From positions 1 through 23,140 of the forward strand of contig DATGMB010000329.1 in the NCBI GenBank assembly GCA_035293845.1: a stretch of DNA of 23,140 bases, given 5' to 3'. The notes beneath the pieces were generated by a model that saw nothing but the letters and a program-made list of their open reading frames with translations, made no database searches and had not been told where the DNA came from. The position numbers and the translations under genes are program-made. Positions 16,062 through 22,729 of this stretch are shown here, in pieces. This stretch comes from DATGMB01 sp035293845. GTDB lineage: Bacteria; Acidobacteriota; Terriglobia; Bryobacterales; Bryobacteraceae. Position 1 is the first letter of the stretch. Every line of letters starts with the position of its first letter.

Positions 16062-17501
16062 ATGAGATGCTGCGCACTGTGGCTCGCGATGCTGCCGGCC
16101 ATCGCCGCCGCGCAAACTATCGTCGTCGATGCGCGGCTGCTCGCTCCGGTCTCCTCCTATCGGACCCGCTCCGGCGCGGAAATCGCCGCGCAGATCACTA
16201 CCCCACTCTGCCTGGCGGATGGCGCCCGGCTGCCGGACGATGTCACGCTGAGCGGTGCGGTGACGCACGTCCACAAGGTCGGGCTGGGTCTGGTGCATGA
16301 AAGCGCGGGGTTGCGGCTGGAATTCCGCCAACTGATCCTGGCCAACGGGCGCAGCTTTCCCGTCGAGGCGCGGCTGGCCGACATTGAAAACGCACGCGAG
16401 CGCGTCGATAAACACGGCGCGGTGCACGGGATTCGCGCTACGGCTTCGCTTTCCAATCGCGCCGCCCAGCGGCTGGTGTTCGCTGCCGCCGGACACCCGT
16501 TCCTGATGGTTCCGCTGTTTGCGGCGGAGACCGCGGCCCTCCGATTTCCCGATCCCGAGATCGATTATGGCCCCGGAACGGAGATCCGCGTCTCCATCCG
16601 GTTCCCGCAGGAACTGGGCCATGTTTCCGAGTGCCCGGCCGGCGCCAGCCTCGCGGCGGGACAGCTTGCGGCATTGACCTCGCTCGTCGCCGGCCTACCC
16701 GCCTGGAGCTATTCAGCCGGCCAGCCACAGGACCCGATCACGCTCGTGTACGTCGGCACGTCGGAAGAGATCGCTGCCGCCTTCGCCGCCGCTGGCTGGA
16801 CGGGCTCGCTCGGACACAACGCCGCCACGCGCTGGCATGTGATCCGCGCCATCGCCGAGGATCGTGCCTACCCCGATGCCCCGATGCGTACGTTGCTGCT
16901 CGAAGGCTCCGAAGCGGACTTCGGCTTCCAGAAGGCGCTCGACACGTTCGAGAAGCGCGACCATCTGCGGGTCTGGCGCCGCCCGCAGCAGGATTTCGAC
17001 GGCCGCCCCGTGTGGGCGTCGGCGGCCACCCGCGACGTCGCCGCAACGTTCTCGATGCGGCCGTTCGGCTTCGCGCACCGCATCGAAAACGACGTGGATC
17101 TGGAGCGCGACAAGGTCGTGCACGATCTGAAGTTCACCGGCTGCGTGGATGCCGTGCAATACGCCGCGCGTCCGGCGGCTGCCCTCTACGGCCCGGACGC
17201 GCGCCAGGGTCTGGAGTCCGATGGCCGCGTCGCCGTTGTTTTTCTGAACTCCTGCCGGGAGCCGCGGCTCGCCATCGCGGACCGCCGCTCCGGCCCGGCG
17301 CCACCCCTGGCAGTCCGCTGCGTGCGCCGCGTGACCCTCACGGCGCGGAACCACTTCCTGCGCGATAACATCGTCTGGCGCAGCGCGGAGGCCGGCCGCA
17401 TCGGCTTCGACCTCCTCCGCGCCTGGCTCGCGGACCGGAAAGCCGAAAAGAAGAGCCGCGCGCTGTATGCCCAAATTTCCGCCGCTGCACCGAGCCCATA
17501 G
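16062..17501 (+). CDS. LssY C-terminal domain protein, secreted
   Basis: A 479-residue protein with a signal peptide (MRCCALWLAMLPAIAAAQ). The N-terminal half resembles a beta-rich domain (IVVDARLLAPVSSYRTRSGA, then VTHVHKVGLGLVHES) without a family name I can give. The C-terminal half is an LssY C-terminal domain: DPITLVYVGTSEEIAAAFAA, GWTGSL, PMRTLLLEGSEADFGFQK, RDHLRVWRR, ASAATRDVA and HRIENDVDLERDKVVHDL. LssY-type domains occur beside PAP2 phosphatases and in exported proteins; no activity is established. A membrane-bound PAP2 domain is absent here. ATG 16062 is preferred over TTG 16053. The next gene follows after 49 nt with its own likely -10. Confidence 0.85.
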   Translation: MRCCALWLAMLPAIAAAQTIVVDARLLAPVSSYRTRSGAEIAAQITTPLCLADGARLPDDVTLSGAVTHVHKVGLGLVHESAGLRLEFRQLILANGRSFPVEARLADIENARERVDKHGAVHGIRATASLSNRAAQRLVFAAAGHPFLMVPLFAAETAALRFPDPEIDYGPGTEIRVSIRFPQELGHVSECPAGASLAAGQLAALTSLVAGLPAWSYSAGQPQDPITLVYVGTSEEIAAAFAAAGWTGSLGHNAATRWHVIRAIAEDRAYPDAPMRTLLLEGSEADFGFQKALDTFEKRDHLRVWRRPQQDFDGRPVWASAATRDVAATFSMRPFGFAHRIENDVDLERDKVVHDLKFTGCVDAVQYAARPAAALYGPDARQGLESDGRVAVVFLNSCREPRLAIADRRSGPAPPLAVRCVRRVTLTARNHFLRDNIVWRSAEAGRIGFDLLRAWLADRKAEKKSRALYAQISAAAPSP

Positions 17502-17538
17502 GAGCGCGCGGAATTAGCGCCGGCCGCCGCGTCCTCGT

Positions 17539-17544
17539 TACAAT
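17539..17544 (+). promoter_or_regulatory. Candidate -10 element, leaderless start of the beta-propeller gene
   Basis: TACAAT is followed after 6 nt by the GTG at 17551, so transcription would start at the start codon itself. No Shine-Dalgarno precedes the GTG. Confidence 0.4.
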
Positions 17545-17550
17545 AGTCCG

Positions 17551-18717
17551 GTGAAGCACCAGCAAATCCGCACGCAGACGGCGGAGGGACTTTCGCGCCG
17601 TGCGCTGCTCCTTTCTTCGGCGGCCGCTCTCGGTTGCGGGCGCCGGAAAGCGACCGGCTTTCGCGGCCTGTGCTTCGTCGCCAACCAGGCAAGCCGATCC
17701 ATTGCCGTGGTGGATCTGACCCGCTTTCGCCTGCGAAAGCAGATTCCGCTCGATGCCGCGCCGGCGGCCATCCTTGCGGACCCCGTCCAACCGAAGGTTT
17801 ACGTCCTGGCGCCGGAAGCCGGAACGGTGTTCGAAATCGATGCCGCGGCGCTCCGGGTCACCCGGCGCGCGCGTGCCGCCAACACGGCCGTCGAGATGCG
17901 GTTCGCGCCGCAGGGCGGGGCTCTCTGGATTCTCTCCCGCGATCCCGCGGGACTGGTGGAATTGCCGCTCGATTCGCTGCGCCCGCGCGCGCGCATCGCC
18001 ACGCCGCCGCCCGATTCCTTCGATGTCTGCGAAACCGGCCCCGCGGCCGTCGCGTGCGCCGCTTCCCGCACGGTCTCGATCGCCGCGCTGCCCGGCGGCC
18101 CGGTCCACGCAATCGCCTGCGCCGATGAGCCATCCCTGGTACGCTTCCGCAAGGACGGCCGTCAGTTGATGGTGGCGAGCCGCGCCGCGCGCAGCCTCAC
18201 GATTTTCGATTGCTCGACCGGCGGGGCCGTGGTCCGGCTCCCGCTCCCGATCGAGCCGCGCCATTTTGCGGTGAATTCGGATGGCGGCCAGGTCTTTCTG
18301 ACCGGTGACGGCATGGATGCCGTGGTCGTCGTTTACCCGTACGAGACTGAGGTTGGGGAAACCTTCCTGGCCGGCCACGCTCCGGCCGGCATGGCGATCA
18401 CGGACACGCCCGGTTATCTCATGATCGCCAACCCGGAGGCGAATACCGTGACCGTGCTCGATTTCGAGAACCGCGGAAAGCTCGTGGCGGCCGTGCAGGT
18501 CGGCCAGGAGCCCGGTGCGATCGTGCTGACGCCCGCTCGCCGCGGCCAGGACCAATATGCCCTGGTGCTCAACCGCAAATCCGGCGATCTGGCCGTCATT
18601 CGCGTGAACACGCTCGCAAACTCCGACCCTCTGCGCCGTTACCAGCCCCGTCCGGTGTTCAACCTGATCCCGATCGGTGAAGGCCCGGTTAGTGCTGCCG
18701 TCGTAGCGTTCACTTGA
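17551..18717 (+). CDS. YncE/YVTN-type beta-propeller lipoprotein
   Basis: A 388-residue protein with repeated blades of the YVTN/YncE type: FVANQASRSIAVVDLTRFRL, VYVLAPEAGTVFEIDAAAL, LMVASRAARSLTIFDCSTG, VFLTGDGMDAVVVVYPYE, LMIANPEANTVTVLDFENRG and YALVLNRKSGDLAVIRV. About seven blades fit. The N-terminus has SRRALLLSSAAALGCG: a twin-arginine pair (16-17) before a short hydrophobic stretch ending in a lipobox-like ALGC (Cys29). It is therefore probably exported, perhaps by Tat, and lipid-anchored. Such propellers mostly mediate protein binding; a few belong to redox systems. The start is GTG. Its stop codon lies inside the left arm of a large inverted repeat. Confidence 0.82.
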   Translation: MKHQQIRTQTAEGLSRRALLLSSAAALGCGRRKATGFRGLCFVANQASRSIAVVDLTRFRLRKQIPLDAAPAAILADPVQPKVYVLAPEAGTVFEIDAAALRVTRRARAANTAVEMRFAPQGGALWILSRDPAGLVELPLDSLRPRARIATPPPDSFDVCETGPAAVACAASRTVSIAALPGGPVHAIACADEPSLVRFRKDGRQLMVASRAARSLTIFDCSTGGAVVRLPLPIEPRHFAVNSDGGQVFLTGDGMDAVVVVYPYETEVGETFLAGHAPAGMAITDTPGYLMIANPEANTVTVLDFENRGKLVAAVQVGQEPGAIVLTPARRGQDQYALVLNRKSGDLAVIRVNTLANSDPLRRYQPRPVFNLIPIGEGPVSAAVVAFT

Positions 18718-18784
18718 CGCAGAGACACAGAGGCGCTAAGAACATTCTGGCGTTCCTTTCGTCTCGCGCCTTTGCGTCAAAGTG
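18711..18784. repeat. Imperfect inverted repeat of the CGCAGAGACACAGAGGCGC type between convergent genes
   Basis: The left arm (18711-18736) begins CACTTGACGCAGAG and ends AGAGGCGC. The right arm (18766-18784) is GCGCCTTTGCGTCAAAGTG, whose reverse complement matches it with a short indel. The pair can form a long stem between the convergent beta-propeller and gpmA genes and could end transcription from both sides. From memory, similar 'GCAGAGACGCAGAGGCGC' sequences are scattered in intergenic regions of several environmental bacteria. The left arm includes the last codons and stop of the propeller gene. Confidence 0.6.
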
Positions 18785-18791
18785 CAGGCTG

Positions 18792-19538
18792 CTACTTTTT
18801 CTTGCCCTGCGCCGCGACGGCCTCCATTGCGGCCTTCACCTTCTCGGGATCCCCGAGATAGTACCGGTTGAGCGGCTTCAGGTCGTCGTCGAGCTCGTAG
18901 ACCAGCGGCATGCCGGTCGGAATGTTCAGCTCCACGATATCCGCCTCGGAAATTTCGTCGAGGTATTTCACCAGCGCGCGGAGGCTGTTGCCGTGAGCAG
19001 CGATCAGCACCTTCTGCCCGGCGCGGACCGCTGGTGCGATGGTCTCATGCCAATAGGGCAGAAAGCGCGCCACGGTGTCCTTCAGGCACTCGGTCAAGGG
19101 AAGCTCGTCTTTGGTGAGGGAGCGATAGCGGGGATCGCGGCCGGGATAGCGCTCGTCCTCCGGCGTGAGCGCGGGCGGCTGGATGTCATAGCTGCGACGC
19201 CAGATTTTGACCTGGTCCTCGCCGAATTTGGCGGCGGTTTCGGCCTTATTCAGCCCCTGGAGCGCGCCGTAGTGGCGCTCGTTCAGGCGCCAAGTCCGGT
19301 GCACCGGAATCCACATCAGGTCCATTTCATCCAACGCCGTCCAGAGGGTCCGGATGGCCCGCTTCAGCACCGAGGTGTACGCGACGTCGAACGTGTACCC
19401 TTCCGCGCGCAGGACCTGGCCCGCTTCTTTCGCCTCCTGGCGCCCCTTTTCGGAAAGATCTACATCCGTCCAGCCGGTAAAGCGGTTCTCTTTGTTCCAC
19501 GTGCTTTCGCCGTGGCGCACCAGCACGAGTTTGTTCAT
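18792..19538 (-). CDS. gpmA: 2,3-bisphosphoglycerate-dependent phosphoglycerate mutase
   Basis: A 248-residue cytoplasmic enzyme interconverting 3- and 2-phosphoglycerate. The phospho-accepting His9 lies in LVLVRHGESTWN; other landmarks are RFTGWTDVDLSEKG, the YTSVLKRAIRT segment, RLNERHYGALQGLNK (Glu87) and LIAAHGNSLRALVKY (His182). Length is close to the E. coli enzyme. The start ATG at 19538 overlaps the enolase stop (ATGA), so the two consecutive glycolytic enzymes are translationally coupled. The frame is open further upstream, but that part lies inside eno and is not protein-like. Confidence 0.97.
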   Translation of the reverse strand: MNKLVLVRHGESTWNKENRFTGWTDVDLSEKGRQEAKEAGQVLRAEGYTFDVAYTSVLKRAIRTLWTALDEMDLMWIPVHRTWRLNERHYGALQGLNKAETAAKFGEDQVKIWRRSYDIQPPALTPEDERYPGRDPRYRSLTKDELPLTECLKDTVARFLPYWHETIAPAVRAGQKVLIAAHGNSLRALVKYLDEISEADIVELNIPTGMPLVYELDDDLKPLNRYYLGDPEKVKAAMEAVAAQGKKK

Positions 19539-20818
19539 TGGCGGAACGCCTTCCTTCCCAGGAATTGCGCCGCGCCGCCCAACTCCTCTTCGATGCGCAA
19601 CAACTGGTTGTATTTGGCGATGCGATCGGTGCGGCTGGCCGAGCCGGTTTTGATCTGGCCCGCGTTGGTCGCTACCGCGAGATCCGCGATGAACGCATCC
19701 TCCGTCTCGCCCGAGCGGTGCGAAACCACGGCGGTGTAGCCGGAGCGCGCGGCCATAGCCATCGCCTCCAGGGTTTCGGTGAGCGATCCGATCTGGTTGA
19801 CCTTGACAAGAATCGAATTCGCGATGCCTTGCTCGATCCCGCGCTTCAGGCGCACGCTGTTGGTCACGAACAGATCGTCGCCGACCAGTTGCACCTTCTT
19901 TCCGACGGTCTCGGTCAGCAGCTTCCAGCCCGCCCAGTCGTCCTCGGCCATGCCGTCCTCGATCGAGAGAATCGCCGGATATTTCGCGACCCAATCCGCC
20001 CAGAACTGCACCATTTGCTCGCTGGTCCGCTGGCTCTTATCCGATTTCTTGAAGACGTACTTGCCGTCCTGGTAGAACTCGCTCGATGCCGGATCGAGGC
20101 AAATGCCGATCTGCTCGCCCGGTTTGTACCCGGCCTGGCAGATGGCTTCGAGCACGCTTTCGATCGCCTCTTCGTTCGACTTCAGCATCGGCGCAAATCC
20201 GCCCTCGTCGCCGACGGCCGTCGAGTACCCTTTCTTGCTCAGTACCTTCTTCAGCGTGTGGAACACCTCGACGCCCATGCGCAGCGCCTCGGAAAACTTC
20301 TCTGCGCCAAAGGGAGCGATCATGAATTCCTGCAGATCGACTGAATTATCAGCATGCGCGCCGCCGTTGATGATGTTCATCATCGGCACCGGCAGGGTCC
20401 GCGCCGCGACGCCGCCCAGATAACGGTAGAGCGGCGAGCCGAGCGACGAGGCGGCAGCCCGCGCCGCGGCCATCGAAACCGCCAGGATCGCATTGGCGCC
20501 CAGGCGTCCCTTGTTCGGCGTGCCGTCGAGCTCGATCATGAGGCGGTCGATCCCCGCCTGATCGAATGCGTCCTCGCCTTCGAGCGCTTTGGCAATCTCG
20601 CCGTTGATGTTCTCCACGGCTTTTCTCGTGCCTTTTCCGAGATAACGTGACTTATCGCCATCTCTCAGCTCGACTGCTTCATGCTCGCCCGTCGAGGCGC
20701 CCGAAGGCACCGCCGCGCGGCCGAAACTCCCGTCGGCCAGATGAACGTCGGCCTCCACGGTCGGATTCCCGCGGGAATCGAGTATCTCTCTTCCGATAAC
20801 GTCTATGATGGTTGTCAA
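19535..20818 (-). CDS. eno: Enolase
   Basis: A 427-residue cytoplasmic enzyme that dehydrates 2-phosphoglycerate to phosphoenolpyruvate. Signatures include REILDSRGNPTVEADV, VPSGASTGEHEAVELRDGD, GGAHADN (His154), VGDEGGFAP (Glu205), metal ligands Asp241, Glu287 (SIEDGM) and Asp314 (GDDLFVTN), the family signature ILVKVNQIGSLTET (Lys339) and SHRSGETED. The start is TTG at 20818, preceded by AGGAG with a 6-nt spacer; no ATG gives the expected N-terminus MTTIIDVIGREILDSRG. The stop overlaps gpmA, and the start overlaps the stop of the four-helix-bundle gene by 4 nt (TTGA). Confidence 0.97.
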   Translation of the reverse strand: MTTIIDVIGREILDSRGNPTVEADVHLADGSFGRAAVPSGASTGEHEAVELRDGDKSRYLGKGTRKAVENINGEIAKALEGEDAFDQAGIDRLMIELDGTPNKGRLGANAILAVSMAAARAAASSLGSPLYRYLGGVAARTLPVPMMNIINGGAHADNSVDLQEFMIAPFGAEKFSEALRMGVEVFHTLKKVLSKKGYSTAVGDEGGFAPMLKSNEEAIESVLEAICQAGYKPGEQIGICLDPASSEFYQDGKYVFKKSDKSQRTSEQMVQFWADWVAKYPAILSIEDGMAEDDWAGWKLLTETVGKKVQLVGDDLFVTNSVRLKRGIEQGIANSILVKVNQIGSLTETLEAMAMAARSGYTAVVSHRSGETEDAFIADLAVATNAGQIKTGSASRTDRIAKYNQLLRIEEELGGAAQFLGRKAFRQ

Positions 20819-21243
20819 TGGTTGCTCCTAAGAACCTGGGGGTTGGGGATCAGGGATTGGGGATTGGGGGCAGATGCCCTTCGTAAACGCTTGAGCAGCG
20901 CATCGCGCAATTGATGCAATTGCTTGCCGAGGATCAGACACTGCGATTGGAGCGGCGCCAAATCCGCTGTATCGAGATAGCCCAGTCGCCCCGCCAATTC
21001 CAATTGCGTATCTACTTCCGCCAATGATCCTTGGGCTACCGAGAGATGCTGAATATATTCTCTCGTCGAAGCTCGCGTATGCCCCTCCGCTATGTTCGAG
21101 GGTACAGACAGCGCAGCCCGTCGAATCTGACTGGTGATGCCATATAATTCGGCTTTCGGAAAGCTGGCCGAAACACGATACACCGCCTCAACAAGCTCCA
21201 TGCCGCGCTGCCAAACCTCCAGTCGCCGGAAACTGCTGCTCAT
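20815..21243 (-). CDS. Four-helix-bundle protein (23S rRNA intervening-sequence protein family)
   Basis: A 142-residue helical protein with the family landmarks FRRLEVWQRGMELVEAVYR, FPKAELYGITSQIRRAALSV, PSNIAEGHTR (49-58), REYIQHLSVAQGSLAEVDTQ and a last helix to about residue 122. The family was first seen as the open frame in 23S rRNA intervening sequences and is now known in many genomic sites and in diversity-generating retroelement accessory proteins, where it binds nucleic acid or a reverse transcriptase. Its tail (ASAPNPQSLIPNPQVLRSNH, 123-142) is encoded by the flanking repeat and then by the eno leader, so it is probably not part of the fold. The gene lies between glgC and eno. ATG 21243 matches the usual MSxxFRxLEVW start. 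Confidence 0.93.
   Translation of the reverse strand: MSSSFRRLEVWQRGMELVEAVYRVSASFPKAELYGITSQIRRAALSVPSNIAEGHTRASTREYIQHLSVAQGSLAEVDTQLELAGRLGYLDTADLAPLQSQCLILGKQLHQLRDALLKRLRRASAPNPQSLIPNPQVLRSNH
20825..20829 (-). promoter_or_regulatory. Shine-Dalgarno of eno supporting a TTG start
   Basis: AGGAG on the minus strand lies 6 nt before TTG 20818. It sits inside the last codons of the upstream four-helix-bundle gene and directly beyond its C-rich repeat arm. Confidence 0.7.
20838..20870 (+). repeat. G-rich terminal arm (left) of the four-helix-bundle element
   Basis: On the plus strand this is five G-tracts separated by TT, ATCA, ATT and ATT (units such as GGGGATT and GGGGGTT). It is C-rich in the operon mRNA. 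It is largely complementary to the arm at 21261-21285; the longest shared run is GGGGGTTGGGGAT. Confidence 0.8.
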
Positions 21244-21260
21244 TCCACGTTCGCCTCGCT

Positions 21261-21285
21261 CCCCAATCCCCAACCCCCAATCCCC
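21261..21285 (-). repeat. G-rich terminal arm (right) of the four-helix-bundle element
   Basis: On the minus strand this is four tracts of 4-5 G separated by ATT, TT and ATT, starting 3 nt after the glgC stop and ending about 18 nt before the four-helix-bundle ATG. In RNA it could form a G-quadruplex or pair with the C-rich arm at the other end of the gene. Confidence 0.8.
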
Positions 21286-21287
21286 GC

Positions 21288-22493
21288 TCACGCCACAACG
21301 ACGATCCCACCTTCCGTGACATGGTAGCCCCGTGCCCGATCCGCCTCGGGATCGAACCCGATTGCCGTCGATTCGGGAATTTTCACTCCGGTATTGATGA
21401 TCGCCCGGCTGATCCTGCTGTAGCGCCCGATTTCCACGTCGGGCATCAGGATGGAATACTCGACTTCGCAGTAACTGTTGACGCGCACGCCGGGTCCGAG
21501 GATCGAGTGCAGCACGCGCCCGCCCGAAACGATGCAGCCGGCGCTCACGATGGAATCCACCGCGACTCCCATCCGCCGCCCCTCCTGCGCGAACACGAAC
21601 TTCGCCGGCGGATTCTGCGTTACGCGCGTGCGGATCGGCCACCGCTGATCGTACAGGTTGAATTCCGGCACTACGGATACCAGGTCCATGTTGGCCTCGT
21701 AGTAGGCATCCAGCGTGCCGACGTCGCGCCAGTAACGCACCTGTTTGGCGTTGATGTCCTGAAAATCGTAGGCCACCACGCGGACCCGCCCGAGGATGCG
21801 CGGGATGATGTCCTTGGCGAAATCGTGGCTCGAGTTGGCGTCCTGAGCGTCCTCGTGCAGCGCGCGCAACAGCACGTCGGTGTTGAAGATGTAGATCCCC
21901 ATCGACGCGCTCACCATCGAGGGATCGAAGCGCGACCGCACCGGATGCCCGTGCTTCGGCTTCTCCTCGAAACCCACGATCCGGTAATCCGCCTCGATCT
22001 CCGCCACGCCGAACCGGCAGGCCTCTTCCGGCGGAACCTGAATGGTCGCGATCGTCACCTCAGCGCGATGCCTCCGGTGCCAGTCGGCCATTTCGTGGTA
22101 GTTCATCTTGTAGATGTGGTCGGCCGCGAGAATCAGGACTTTCTCCGGCGCTTCCGCCTCAATGCTCTGGAAATTCTGAAACACGGCATCCGCCGTGCCT
22201 TGATACCAGTCTTCGGAGACCCGCTTCATCGGCGGGATGATCTCGATATACTCCCCGAGCTCCGCCGAAAGGATGTTCCATCCGTCGCGGATGTGCCGCG
22301 TCAGTTCGAGCGATTTATATTGTGTTAAAATGAATATTCGCCGAAGATCGGAATTAATGCAGTTGGAGAGCGTGAAATCGATGATCCGATAAGCCCCTCC
22401 GAAGGGTACGGCCGGTTTGGCGGTGTCCTTCGTCAGAGGCGCGAGACGCTCACCAGCGCCGCCCGCCAGTAAAATCGCGAGGATTTTCTCCAT
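21288..22493 (-). CDS. glgC: Glucose-1-phosphate adenylyltransferase
   Basis: A 401-residue cytoplasmic enzyme making ADP-glucose from ATP and glucose-1-phosphate, the committed step of bacterial glycogen synthesis. Landmarks are the nucleotide-binding LAGGAGERLAPLTKDTAKPA with VPFGG, YRIIDFTLSNCINSDLRRIF, the YQGTADAVFQN loop, LILAADHIYKMNY, VGFEEKPKHG, MGIYIFNTDVL, the YWRDVGTLDAYYEANMDLV active-site segment and a C-terminal left-handed beta-helix (SIVSAGCIVSGGRVLHSIL). Length is slightly below that of the E. coli enzyme. ATG 22493 is the family start. It begins the operon glgC - four-helix-bundle - eno - gpmA. No strong Shine-Dalgarno is seen. Confidence 0.96.
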   Translation of the reverse strand: MEKILAILLAGGAGERLAPLTKDTAKPAVPFGGAYRIIDFTLSNCINSDLRRIFILTQYKSLELTRHIRDGWNILSAELGEYIEIIPPMKRVSEDWYQGTADAVFQNFQSIEAEAPEKVLILAADHIYKMNYHEMADWHRRHRAEVTIATIQVPPEEACRFGVAEIEADYRIVGFEEKPKHGHPVRSRFDPSMVSASMGIYIFNTDVLLRALHEDAQDANSSHDFAKDIIPRILGRVRVVAYDFQDINAKQVRYWRDVGTLDAYYEANMDLVSVVPEFNLYDQRWPIRTRVTQNPPAKFVFAQEGRRMGVAVDSIVSAGCIVSGGRVLHSILGPGVRVNSYCEVEYSILMPDVEIGRYSRISRAIINTGVKIPESTAIGFDPEADRARGYHVTEGGIVVVA

Positions 22494-22572
22494 TTCAGCT
22501 TAAATCCGTGAAAAGAAAGGCTGTTTGGACACTCTGAACGCTTGTCTGGCCTTTCCGGCACCAAATTGGGGC

Positions 22573-22600
22573 TTGACTTTATCCGTCAACCACCTATGAT
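22573..22600 (+). promoter_or_regulatory. Sigma-70-type promoter of rpsU
   Basis: TTGACT (22573-22578) and TATGAT (22595-22600) are separated by 16 nt, close to consensus and the best promoter in the window. The -35 forms one arm of TTGAC-N7-GTCAA, so a repressor or activator could bind here. The transcript would start near 22607. Confidence 0.7.
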
Positions 22601-22714
22601 ATCAGTACCTTCTGTGTGAAGCGCAGGAAATTTTTGGGTTAGCGCCAGGCAGTCTCCAATGGTCGGGTCTCTCACAAAAAATCCAAAGCTACGCACAGGA
22701 ATCTTGGTCGAGTT

Positions 22715-22721
22715 GGGAGGT
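22715..22721 (+). promoter_or_regulatory. Strong Shine-Dalgarno of rpsU
   Basis: GGGAGGT lies 8 nt before the TTG at 22730 and settles that start, which gives the expected MAEVKL N-terminus. Confidence 0.8.
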
Positions 22722-22729
22722 GTAGTCGT

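Larger units (their letters stand above)
20838..21285 (-). mobile_element. Putative IVS-like inserted element: four-helix-bundle gene between inverted G-rich arms
   Basis: The inverted arms bracket the whole four-helix-bundle gene and abut host sequences closely: 2 nt from the glgC stop on one side and about 8 nt from the eno Shine-Dalgarno on the other. This recalls rRNA intervening sequences, where a gene of the same family sits between complementary ends that form a stem. No transposase or target-site duplication is visible, so mobility is an inference. Confidence 0.5.
22494..22729. other. Intergenic region between glgC and rpsU
   Basis: This 236-nt region separates two divergent genes. 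It holds the rpsU promoter at 22573-22600, an inverted repeat TTGAC-N7-GTCAA at 22573-22589 and an rpsU leader of about 120 nt that is A-rich around 22676 (CACAAAAAATCC). For glgC the minus strand offers TTGACG but no matching -10. A long open frame on the minus strand here is not protein-like. Confidence 0.6.

Noticed and set aside
17338..18555. 405-codon minus-strand frame opposite the beta-propeller gene
   Set aside because: Crosses two plus-strand genes and has no recognisable motif.
19539..19994. N-terminal extension of phosphoglycerate mutase into eno
   Set aside because: Family N-terminus MNKLVLVRHGE fits ATG 19538 and the ATGA overlap with eno is a normal coupling.
20838..21285. Minisatellite or CRISPR-like reading of the GGGGATT units
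   Set aside because: Units are few, short and without spacers; they occur once at each end in opposite orientation, which fits terminal arms better.
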